In this document: positions 11,644 through 20,742 of the stretch, one piece after another
Numbering within the stretch: the first letter of the stretch is position 1
Layout of the letters: the number at the start of each line of letters is the position of its first letter
DNA from: Euptelea pleiosperma
Taxonomy: Eukaryota > Streptophyta > Magnoliopsida > Ranunculales > Eupteleaceae
Reading direction: 5' to 3'
Assembly: GCA_035048495.1 (NCBI GenBank)
Contig: CM068547.1
Location: 21,831,913-21,895,912 of the forward strand
Length of the DNA stretch: 64,000 nt
Position numbers and translations under genes: made by a program
The notes under the pieces: generated by a model
What the model was told of the DNA's origin: nothing
Database searches by the model: none
What the model saw: the letters and a program-made list of their open reading frames with translations, nothing else

Positions 11644-11979
11644 CAATCAATTGTACACTTGGTCCAATCGATTGGGCCATGTCTAATCGATTGGGGATAA
11701 GTGTCCAATCGATTGGACTCAATAAATTTTCTGTTCCGAAGGCACCAATCGATTGCACAGGGTTCTCAAATCGATTTGACTCATATAACTTTCTGTCCCG
11801 AAGGCACCAATCGATTACACAGAGTCTCCAATCGATTGTGCTCAGTTAGATTTCTGTCTCGAAGGCTCCAATCGATTTCACAGAGTCTCCAATGGATTGT
11901 GCTCAAATAAGTTTCTGCCTCGTAGTTTCTAATCGATTACACAGTGTCTCCAATCGATTGGGCTATGTCCAATCGATTG
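11644..11979. repeat. Array of 13 CAATCGATTG-type palindromes in U3
   Basis: Thirteen copies of CAATCGATTG or one- to two-base variants have centres spaced 21, 19, 22, 40, 22, 40, 21, 40, 21, 40, 21 and 19 bp apart, close to two and four helical turns. The middle of the array is a 61-bp tandem unit holding two palindromes. The array lies directly upstream of the TATA box in element orientation. The other LTR has the same array at 63751-63988. Confidence 0.9.
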
Positions 11980-12324
11980 GACTATCCCATTAGTCAATAT
12001 AATTGTCTTTGACTCGGGTCTGTCCAATGACTAAGTATGACCATTATATTTTATTTATTTTAATCAACTCCTATGGCCACTAAGTCACTTACCTTCCTAA
12101 TCGAGCGTTCATGATCGTTAACTGACAAATCGGCAGTTATTCAAATATCTCATGTCGTCAACCGTCTGATTCTTGCTGTCTCTGTCTTTTAGTCTTCACG
12201 TAGTTGGCGAAGTATACGTACCACAACATCTTCACACTACACTAGTGCTTGTAAAAATGGTTACAAGAATATTTTTATGTCAAACAGAATCTTTGCCAAA
12301 TTGAATATGAAAATATTCCTTACA

Positions 12325-13777
12325 ATCTCCCCCTTTGGCAATTCTATGACAAAAAACATTTAATCTTATAGAAGGTAAAAAAAATAAAAAATACAATCCT
12401 ACCCTCTTACATGATTCACTCACTATCTCACACTCTCTTGGAGATAATTGAACATATATAGTAGTGTAATGGCTTTTGATCTGTTCCCTGCACATTCTAC
12501 CAACAATACATACCATGTAATATCATCAGCAATCAATAAATCATATAAAATGCAGTGAGAAAATAATAAAATTTTTTCTCCCCTTAAATTTCTCTCCCTC
12601 TATCTCATGCATCAACTTATTTTTACCGCTATGATTTTCTCTTCCCCTTTTTGTCACAGATTGACAAAGGTACAGAAATATAAGCATGCAATGAATATTA
12701 TCATGAGAAACAAGTGCAATATATACATCCATAAAATAGTCAATTAACAGTAATCAACAAATTATAGTAGATCTTGAACCATATACTGAGTTTTGGTGAG
12801 TCATGACTAGAATATGAATTGGTTGCGATAAAATAATTTTAAGACGAAGAAAATTTTCATTGAAACATGTTTGATTAATACTGATTGAGATTACCATGAA
12901 ATACAGAACTTGTGAAAGTTAAGATTTCAACTAGATCAAGATGTATATATAGAAATTCATTTTTGTCAGTTTAATCAAAAATACTTAATCAAAGAAAGTA
13001 ATAAAATCATTGCTCTTGAGAACCAGTAGAAGATAAAATGCTGACATCAGAATCGACATAAGATAGGATGATTAATTTCAGTAATATTCTAGATATCAGA
13101 TTCTAGAAATCCCGGATGTATCCTGTATCCAGATATGAAATCCTCATTAGAACTATTAAGGGTTCTCACATACGCTCATATAAATGGGTATTTGTTGATG
13201 AATAAGAATTTTTCTAGCAAATTGGCTATCTTTTACACATTTTTTATTAACTTTGAATATAGGTATCTTTCACTCTCCATGTAGGTAGCCCTTTTCTGTA
13301 GCAAGAGAATCAGATTTCAATTTCAAATAGGGTCATACAGATGACATTCACTCTAACTTTTGTGGATGTAGCTGTTTCCTTAAAATAATAACTCTCATTG
13401 GGGAGCCAACAGTTGACTATAGTGCAGTTTCAAAATCAACTGAAGGTAGGAACACTACTAATTTGAATATCTAGTAGAGATTTATTCTTTATTCCTAGAA
13501 TAAGATCTAGAAATAATACTGAAATCAAATCTATTCATGAAGAAAAGTCAGTCAGTGTGTAGTGTATGAAATTCATGATTGCAAGAGATAATTTTAACCA
13601 CTGACAAAGACAATGTATAATGGAATAATCATTACAAACATAGAAAATATATATATCACCATGATATGATTTTGATGAACTTATGACAAGTTTGAATTTA
13701 GATTATTTAAAATCAATATTAATCAACCAGATTATTATGAAAATAAAAAATACAAACTACAAGATCAATCAATCAAA
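12325..13777 (-). mobile_element. Non-coding 3' region of the SIRE-like element
   Basis: This segment lies between the pol stop codon and the polypurine tract (reading CCAAAGGGGGAGAT on the minus strand, at the left edge). It is AT-rich, with only short open frames of up to 78 codons that have no recognisable content. SIRE elements often carry an envelope-like frame here; I see no signal peptide, transmembrane segment or open frame to support one. Confidence 0.75.
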
Positions 13778-14404
13778 CTAATACCAATAGATTTTGCGAA
13801 GAAATTCGAATCTAACGATATCAAGAGGTTTTGTAAAAATATCCGCTAATTGATTTTCAGTTGCGACATGCTCCAAAGTGATAATTTTTTCTTCAACAAA
13901 ATCTCTTATAATGTGATGACGAATGTCAATATGCTTAGTTCTAGAGTGTTAAACATGATTTTTCGATATATTTATCGTACTTGTCTTATCACAATATATA
14001 GTCATCAATCCTTGATTGATCCCATAATAAGTTAACATCTGCTTCATCCATAACAGTTGAGTACAACAGCTCCCAGCTGCAATATACTCGACTTCAGCAG
14101 TAGATAAAGAAATACAATTCTGTTTCTTGCTTTGCCACTGACTAAGCTGTTCCCAACATAAAAACACCCACCACTGGTATTTTTTCTATCATCAACATTT
14201 CCAGCCCAGTCAGCATCAGAATAACCTGCAAGCTTTGCAGTAGTATCAAATGAATACCATAGACCATATCCTACTGTTCCACTAACATACCTGATGATAC
14301 GTTTGACTGCAAGAATATGAGATTCTTTGAGATTAGCTTGAAACCTAGTACATGCACCCATACTGAAGGAAATATCAAGACGACTCGCAGTGAGATAAAG
14401 TAAA
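13778..14404 (-). pseudogene. RNase H and C-terminus of copia pol (SIRE/Maximus type)
   Basis: Minus-strand reading gives the end of RT (YLTASRLDISFSMGACTRF), the first RNase H acid in GYSDADWAGNVDDRK, then QWQSKKQNCISLSTAEVEYI, AAGSCCTQLLWMKQ, TIYCDKTSTINISKN and the usual terminal motif LADIFTKPL, ending at a TAG at 13778-13780. A frameshift separates the two halves near 14150, and an in-frame TAA follows ISKNHV, so it is not functional. The GSCC and LLWMKQ motifs fit the SIRE/Maximus lineage. The upstream half of pol was displaced to 57006 by the insertion at 14405. Confidence 0.9.
14400..14404. repeat. Target duplication gtaaa, left copy
   Basis: GTAAA lies immediately left of the non-autonomous Athila derivative and is repeated at 57001-57005 on its right. 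Joining the two sides restores the copia GSLLYL reading context, which confirms the boundary. Confidence 0.95.
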
Positions 14405-15420
14405 TGATATTCGCTCAAAAGTGCTTATTTTAAGCAATTATCCTTTTAGCATTATTGCATTCTCCTATATAAAATGCTCTATTTATCTACTTTTCTACGT
14501 AATAGTCTCTTCTGTTGCGTAGAACACACTTTTCTGGACGAAATGGTATATTTGCATGCATTAAACACATTTTCGGAAGTCTAGATATGAAGTCATTCTG
14601 ATAGAGTCTCATTACGCGCTTCTTCTGTCGCAGGAAACCCCGATGGGACGATTCTCGAGACTTGTGGGCCCAAATCGATCATGAAAGCCCATTATCAAAG
14701 CTTAAAGAGCCCACATGCTATGACTAGAAGATATGGGCCAAATATGGGCTGAATAAGAGGACCAAAAAGCCGGCCCAAAGAACGAAGAGAGTAGGAGAGC
14801 CAATGACCAAGAGACGGACCAAAGCGTTTAAAGCCACATGAGTCAGCAAAGAATGATAGTCGACTCTACTGGAGAAGCGTGAGGATGGTCACAGTGAAGA
14901 CCAGGGTTCCAGACCCTCCGCCAGTGCTTTTCTCTCTATTTTCTGATACTTTCTCTCTCATCTCTCCTTATTCTCTCTCTCTCTTCATCTCTCGGTCCTC
15001 GAATCTACTGACCTAACACCAGAACTCCTGCCCATTGGCTCTATCTCATCTCCCTTAGCTTTCTGACCGTTGGATATTCCATCGGACCGTTGGATCTTCA
15101 ATCGGACCGTTGGATCTCTCTAGATCCGTCAATTTACCAATCTGGGTCCCAATCAAGTCACCATCCATCCGATCGCCATCAGACTGTCTGTCACATCATC
15201 TTGTGAGACGATGGACATCATCAATCCATGTGGGCCAGTAGCCGGGCCCATCATCATCGACCCGCTGTCCTACCAGTGAGTGGACCCCGTGAATTTCAAA
15301 ATAATTTTAATTAAATTTTAAAAAATGGGGGGTCCACTAAATGGGGACATTCCCCAAAGAAAAGTAGTGTTTTACTTAAAAAAAAAAAAATTTAATATTT
15401 TTTTTTTATTTCCTAAAAAT

Positions 15421-15458
15421 CCTAATTTCCATTAATGGAAATTAGGAGCTTATATAAA
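15421..15458 (+). promoter_or_regulatory. CArG palindrome and TATA box, derivative 5' LTR
   Basis: A perfect 26-nt palindrome (15421-15446) centres on TTTCCATTAATGGAAA, which contains a canonical MADS-domain CArG box, CCATTAATGG (15429-15438). TATATAAA follows at 15451-15458. This is the likely core promoter; MADS-factor binding is inferred from the consensus only. Confidence 0.6.
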
Positions 15459-15617
15459 GGGGGAAGGAGGGGGACGAACCCTAATTTTCAAACCCCTCTC
15501 CTCCTCTCCTTCCCCCAACGGCTTCTCCTTCTTCCCCTTCTCCTTCTTTCCCTCTCTTTTGGCCCGAGTATCACCTTCTTCTTCATCTTCTTCACCGTCT
15601 TCATCTTCACATTTTCA

Positions 15618-15642
15618 CCGGAGTTGCAGGCTGCAACTCCGG
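15618..15642. repeat. CCGGAGTTGCAG palindrome, derivative 5' LTR
   Basis: Arms CCGGAGTTGCAG and CTGCAACTCCGG are separated by one base, giving a perfect 12-bp stem. It lies about 160 nt downstream of the TATA box, so it should be in the transcribed leader. Confidence 0.9.
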
Positions 15643-16167
15643 CCGACAATGCTAGAAGCTCCTGGCCTTCTTCCTCGCAGCAACCAGCCACCACAGCTCC
15701 GTTGCTCATCAACGCAGCACTCACCTGCGTGCTGCGACGCAACCCCGCCTGCAAAACTTGCAACACCACTACCGTTTCTCCACCGGACTGGTTTGCCTCC
15801 GCCTCCTCCACTACCGTCCTCCCTTTCCGGGCACCAACAGCGCCTCCATCCACTAGCGAACCATCCCTATACGTCCTCCACTTGCAGACCGAGTTGCAGG
15901 TCTGCCATTCAACCCTTGGCCGAACCTGCAACTCCGTTAGAAATAGCACCAGCGTGTCTCCACCGGACTGGTTCGCCTCCGTCTCCTCCGCCTGCAACAG
16001 CGCCTCCTCTTCTCTTCGGCAACGCCCCCTCCTTCTCCGCCTGCACATCCAGCCATTGCACCACTGTCTTCGCCCTCATTGCCGGTGCTTTCTCCACCAA
16101 AGCACCACCACTCCTTTCGTCACTTTCCACCGGAGTTGCAGGCTCACCTAATGGGTCTGTCACTTGC

Positions 16168-16172
16168 AGGTT
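16168..16172. repeat. Target duplication aggtt, left copy
   Basis: AGGTT precedes the complete Athila element and is repeated at 31224-31228. The empty-site sequence is seen in the 3' LTR of the derivative near 56107, which holds a single copy of this site. Confidence 0.97.
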
Positions 16173-17132
16173 TGATATTCGCTCAAAAGTGCTTATTTTA
16201 AGCAATTATCCTTTTAGCGTTATTGCATTCTCCTACGTAAAATACTCTATTTACCTACTTTTCTACGTAAGAGTCTCTTCTGTTGCGTAGAACACACTTT
16301 TCTGGACGAAATGGTATATTTGCATGCATTAAACACATTTTCGAAAGTCTAGATATTAAGCCGTTCTGATAAAGTCTCATTACGCGCTTCTTCTGTCGCA
16401 GGAAACCCGATGGGACGATTCTCAAGACTTGTGGGCCCAAATCGATCATGAAAGCCCATTATCAAAGCTTAAAGAGCCCACATGCTATGACTAGAAGATA
16501 TGGGCCAAATATGGGCTGAATAAGAGGACCATAAAGTCGGCCCAAAGAACGAAGAGAGCCGGAGAGCCAATGACCAAGAGACGGACCAAAGCGTTTAAAG
16601 CCACATGAGTCAGCAAAGAATGATAGTCGACTCTACTGGAGAAGCGTGAGGATGGTCACAGTGAAGAACAGGGTTCCAGACCCTCCGCCAGTGCTTTTTT
16701 CCATTTTTTTTGATACTTTTTCTCTCATCTCTCCTTATTCTCTCTCTCTCTTCATCTCTCGGTCCTCGAATCTACTGACCTAACCCCAGAACTCCTGCCC
16801 ATCGGCTCTATCTCATCTCCCTTAGCTTTCTGACCGTTGGATCTTCCATCGGACCGTTGGATCTTTAATCAGACCGTTGGATCTCTCTAGATCCGTCGAT
16901 CTACCAATCTGGGTCCCAATCAAGTCACCATCCATCCGATCACCTTCAGAATGCCTGTCACATCATCTTGTGAGACGATGGACATCATCAGTCCATGTGG
17001 GCCAGTAGCCGGGCCCATCAGCATCGACCCGCTGTCCGACCAGTTAGTGGACCCCGCGAATTTCAAAAATAATTTTAATTAAATGGGGGGTCCACTAATT
17101 GGGGAGATTCCCCATAGAAAAGTAGCATTTTA

Positions 17133-17167
<35 letters not shown>

Positions 17168-17194
17168 AAAAATATTTTTTTTATTTAAAAAATA

Positions 17195-17231
17195 CCCTAT
17201 TTCCATTAATGGAAATAGGGAGCTTTATAAG
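17195..17231 (+). promoter_or_regulatory. CArG palindrome and TATA-like box, complete element 5' LTR
   Basis: A perfect 26-nt palindrome (17195-17220) is centred on CCATTAATGG (17203-17212), followed by TTTATAAG (17224-17231). The outer arms differ from those of the derivative LTR (CCCTATTT against CCTAATTT) but stay self-complementary. Confidence 0.6.
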
Positions 17232-17548
17232 AGGAAGGAGAAGGGTTCGTTCGAACCCTAATCCCCCTCAAATCTTCTCTTCTCTTCCCCCAATCTCTTC
17301 TCCTATCAATCCCCCTCCTCCTTCTCCTTTTTTTTCACTTTTATCATCGTCTTCTTCATCTCTCCGGCGGACTGAACCAGTCCGTGAAGCACAACCTCCT
17401 CCTCTTCTCCACGCTGAAGACCACGTCATCATCCTCCAGCCACTTCCTGATGCTCCACCGCTCCTTCCTCCAGTATCGCAGCACCTCGTAGCCACCACAC
17501 CTCTCCCTCACGAGCTGCCATCTCCGGCGAAGCAAACCTGCATCACCG

Positions 17549-17660
17549 GTAAGTTCTATTCTCTCCCCCTTCTCTTCTTCTCTTTCTTCCTCTTTCTTCT
17601 TCTTTCTTCTTCTTCTTCTTCTTCTTCTTCTTCTTCTTCTTCTTTTTCTTCTTCTTCTAG
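17549..17660 (+). other. Possible short intron in LTR leader
   Basis: The sequence CCG followed by GTAAGT (17549-17554) is a good plant 5' splice site. A long CTT-rich pyrimidine tract ends in TTCTTCTAG at 17660, a good 3' splice site. The same arrangement is in the 3' LTR. There is no transcript evidence. Confidence 0.35.
17575..17657 (+). repeat. CTT microsatellite
   Basis: Long, slightly interrupted run of TTC/CTT triplets; the same run recurs at 29875-29957 in the other LTR. Related shorter CTT runs lie at 17920-17975 and 61461-61503. Confidence 0.95.
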
Positions 17661-17700
17661 CATCTGTAGTCCTCGTTCTTTTTTTTTTTTTTTTTACTTA

Positions 17701-17725
17701 CCGGAGTTGCAGGCTGCAACTCCGG
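17701..17725. repeat. CCGGAGTTGCAG palindrome, complete element 5' LTR
   Basis: Arms of 12 nt around one central base, identical to the copy at 15618 although the surrounding sequence differs. The other LTR has it at 30000-30024. Confidence 0.9.
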
Positions 17726-18544
17726 CCGACTCTGTACACAGGCAGGACGTTACTGCCCCCTACTCCTCCCTCTCCTCATCTTCCCCTTCTTATTCTTCTT
17801 ATTCTCCTTCCCTTCTTATTCTATTTTCAGTTTCAAAAAGAAAAAAATAAATAAATAAAAAATACAGAATCGCCGGCGAACTCCATTAACGCCGGCGAAC
17901 TCTGATAGGCTCTTCCCCTTCTTCTTTCTTCTTCTTCTTCTTCCTTCCTCCTTCTTTCTTCTTCTTCTTCTTCTCTGCTATAGGTTCGACACCATCGTGG
18001 ACTGCAATACCGCCTGTTGCAGCACCACCAAGCACCTCCTTCCTTGCTCCGCCTTCCATCACCACCGTTCTCCCTTGACTGGTGCATCTTACAGCACCCT
18101 CCCTCACGGACCAGGGTCTTTTTTGTTACCCTTGCACTGGGCAAGCGGTACAGCAGGTGGCGCTTCCATCCCCTTGAACCACAACCACCGTGTGGTCTTC
18201 CATCCTTCCACGTCACCACCTACAACAGTCCACACAGTGGACTGCTATACCGCCTCAACCCTCCTTGCAGCCATGTGCTTCACCTACGCCCCCCCAGTCC
18301 ATGCATGCCATCAACTTCCATGTGGAACACCTTGATTTATTCCAGGATCCATGGACTTCTCCAAACTTCCTTGGACAGCCACTATTTCGTGATCGCATGC
18401 AACCACGATCAAGCCGTGTAGCGTGAATGCAACATTTCTCAGATCAACTTTCTCATTTCCTATCTCTTCAACAGCTGATCATCCGAGCCAAAACTCATAC
18501 ATCATTGGCCGATCCAATTGGCCGATCACATTTCGACCACCCCG

Positions 18545-18948
18545 GTATGTCCTAAGGTTACTTTCTCTCTTTAGTCTCTCTCTAGAACTCATTCTCTCTA
18601 GTTTCTCTCTCTCTTCTTTCACCTTCTCTCTCTAACCATCTCTTTTCTCTCTCTAAAAAAACCTCCCATCTCATCTTCTCTCTCTATCTATTCTTTTTTT
18701 TTGTTTCTCTCTCCATTCTTCACTTTCTCTCTCTACCCTAATCTCTTTTAATGCTTTCTAGTTTAGTTATTTTTATTTGATTTTCATTGTAAGAGACAAG
18801 TTCAGTTAAATAAATATGATTAAAGTATGATTGTGTTACATTATCTGCAATTTCCTTGTCATTTTATGCTCTTTAATTGCACTAACTAACCTCGAGTGTG
18901 GATCGACATCCGACACGAATCCCTATACAGAATCTTTGAATTTTGCAG
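18545..18948 (+). other. Possible U5 intron, complete element 5' LTR
   Basis: GGTATGT at 18545 is followed by repeated TTTCTCTCT tracts, and TTTTGCAG ends at 18948, 77 bp before the LTR end. Comparable donor-acceptor pairs 380-530 nt apart occur at the same place in the other family LTRs (3336-3868, 43161-43609, 56544-56925, 62261-62765 and, on the minus strand, 33426-33833). Confidence 0.4.
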
Positions 18949-19027
18949 GATAATCGGATTAAAATTATAAATCTTGTTGAAGTTAGGGTTTCCGTAACCA
19001 ACGACGCGGAAAAATCCTACTTTCAAA

Positions 19028-19041
19028 TGGCGCCGCTGCCG
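19028..19041 (+). promoter_or_regulatory. Primer binding site, tRNA-Asp type
   Basis: TGGCGCCGCTGCCG begins two bases after the LTR. It matches, with one change, the TGGCGCCGTTGCCG complement of the plant tRNA-Asp 3' end used by Athila elements. Confidence 0.85.
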
Positions 19042-20742
19042 CTCGGGTGTTCGGGAGTGCGAAAAAGGACGTAAAGACGGAATTGGAAAGTTGCTGAAGC
19101 GAAAAGCTGCTCAATTTGGCCAGCCCGACCTTTTCGGGAAACTTTCTATTTTTTTGTTTTTGTTGATTTTTAGCAGTTTTTAAATTACTATTTTTAATGC
19201 CTCGGAAGGCCGAGTGCAATTTGTAATAATTTAGAAATTTTACTGCTTTCCATATAACTGCTAGATCTTGTTCTAGGGTTTTTTTAGAAACCCTAGATTA
19301 AGTGAAAAATACCAAAAAAAATAATAAAATCAAAATTCAAAAAAATTAGGATTTTATATTCTGCAGATTTTTAGAAATCACCAATCAAGGATTTGCGATT
19401 TTTGGAAAGATTCTAAAATCTTGAAACTTTGCTAAATTAGGGTTTCCCCTTTTAGAAGTTTCCTCTTTAGAAGAATTTCTATCTTTAGAAATCTTCCGAA
19501 TTTGGAAAAGTCTGCAAAAGGAAACATCCCAAATCTAGCAGAATTTCAATTTTGGGAAATTTCCCAAAATTATAAGGGATCTCGCAATCAAATCTTTCTT
19601 GGAAGATCTCCACAGTTCGGGAAACTTTCCAATCTAGGTATTTTCCAATCTGGGAATTCCTAAATTTTAACCCATCTCGAACTTGGAAATTAATTCAAAA
19701 ACTTGCCTAAATCCAGTGCTTGTTCTGTGAACCCTAAAAAGGCAAAGATCTTCAATATAGAATCCCGACTACCTAGACCGTGTGATCTAACTTTTCTGCA
19801 GGAACACGATCCAGTGTGGGTAGAGAGCGAAAGCTCAAAGAGGTGGAGTCGGGCCCAAGCCCATTAGGATACCCCTCTCTAACCCACGGAGGAGACCCCG
19901 TGGCGTGGCCCACGGGAGGTAAGTCTCTATCCTCGCCTTGAGTGCGATACAGAGCATATTGGGTGCATCATTGCCGCTTGTCTATTTGTTTTATAGCAAC
20001 AACTTATTCGACTTGCGTGGAGTGGCCGTTAATCAATCAACTCTAAGAGAGCAGACCCAGCTCCAAAATTGAAACTGGTGGGATTTCATCACCCACCTCA
20101 TCACTCCAGCTGATATTGATCCCCAGGATCCATCTATAATAAAAAGAATCAAGAAGTAGAGCCAATTAGCCCGGTGTTCGAGGAAAAATCCACACACAGC
20201 GAACCCGCTTAACATCCAATCGAAATAAGACCACGAGCGCGGGTCCCTGTTGTCTAACACACCCATAAGTCCCTGCTACTCAAGTACACTGAGCTCGACG
20301 TGGCATCTTGGACTATTCGGCGGTTAGTTACGTGTGGACTAGGAACACGCACCAACCCTAGCTTAACCCGAGGGAACACTCTTCTTATACACTTGACCAA
20401 TCCGGTTAGTCTGGGACGTACTTAAGTCAGCCATTGTGCCGCACGTCTGTCTAGGCTTCGGATTGCCTTGTTGTTAACTAGAGCTAGTACTAAAGGATTC
20501 GCTCTGAAGAGTGTAGCCTGGTGAGAACCTCTGAGTGCAAAACAGTTAGTCCGGCGGTTAAAAGATAAACCAGTGGTCCGCCCACTGTCATAATCTACTC
20601 TAGCCCCAAAACTAACAAAGATAATTCCTAAAATATATCCTGATTGCTTAGAATAGGATTATCTGTGCTTGGTGTGCATCATTTAGGATACTGTTCCTCT
20701 CTGGCAACTTTTTGCCAAGTATAGAGCTTGCCTCATTCGCGT
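19042..20742 (+). other. Leader of the complete Athila element
   Basis: 1.7 kb between primer site and gag without a long open frame. It shows an acceptor-like TTTTCTGCAG (ends 19801) and a donor-like GAGGTAAGT (GT at 19919) bounding a 117-nt block. The same two signals are kept in the leaders of the derivative and of the older minus-strand copy. Packaging and dimerisation signals would be expected here but cannot be located by eye. Confidence 0.7.

Larger units (their letters stand above)
10701..12324 (-). mobile_element. 3' LTR of the SIRE-like copia element
   Basis: On the + strand this LTR begins TGAAATTTCA and ends TTACA, followed by ATCTCCCCCTTTGG, which is the minus-strand polypurine tract. 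The same sequence restarts at 60125, resumes after an insertion at 62845 and runs to the window end, so this is one of a pair. In element orientation U3 is on the right: a TATA box (CTATAAATAG, 11548-11557) is preceded by an array of CAATCGATTG palindromes (11644-11979). The two LTR copies differ at roughly one base in twelve over their first 110 bp, so the insertion is old. The left target sequence is AGCTT (10696-10700); its partner is outside the window. Confidence 0.9.
14405..16172 (+). mobile_element. 5' LTR of the derivative, left part
   Basis: LTR sequence runs to the insertion point of the complete Athila element and resumes at 31229. Together the parts (1768 and 885 bp) match the uninterrupted 3' LTR at 54365-57000. 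It carries the CArG palindrome (15421-15446), a TATATAAA box (15451-15458) and the CCGGAGTTGCAG palindrome (15618-15642). A C/T-rich part downstream has few stop codons and so shows overlapping long open frames in several frames; I do not regard these as genes. Confidence 0.92.
16173..19025 (+). mobile_element. 5' LTR of the complete Athila element
   Basis: 2853 bp from TGATATTCGC to CCTACTTTCA. It contains three GGACCGTTGGATCT-type direct repeats (16835-16890), a 29-base poly(A) tract (17136-17164), the CArG palindrome and a TATA-like box (17195-17231), the CCGGAGTTGCAG palindrome (17701-17725), long CTT tracts and splice-like signals. It promotes transcription and supplies the leader. Confidence 0.97.

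Noticed and set aside
11644..11979. CRISPR array, suggested by regularly spaced short palindromes
   Set aside because: The spacers are themselves repeated with a 61-bp period, the repeats are only 10 bp, the setting is a plant copia LTR and no cas genes exist.
15435..16151. A 238-codon open frame in the derivative 5' LTR, repeated at 55374-56090
   Set aside because: Same-length frames in both LTRs follow from LTR identity. Long frames also exist in another sense frame and antisense over the same C/T-rich stretch, so this reflects few stop codons. The product is low-complexity Ser/Pro/Thr with no recognisable domain.
20728..20742. Starting the Athila gag-pol at a TTG five codons upstream
   Set aside because: Plant nuclear translation normally uses ATG; the first in-frame ATG is at 20743 and one in better context is at 20875.
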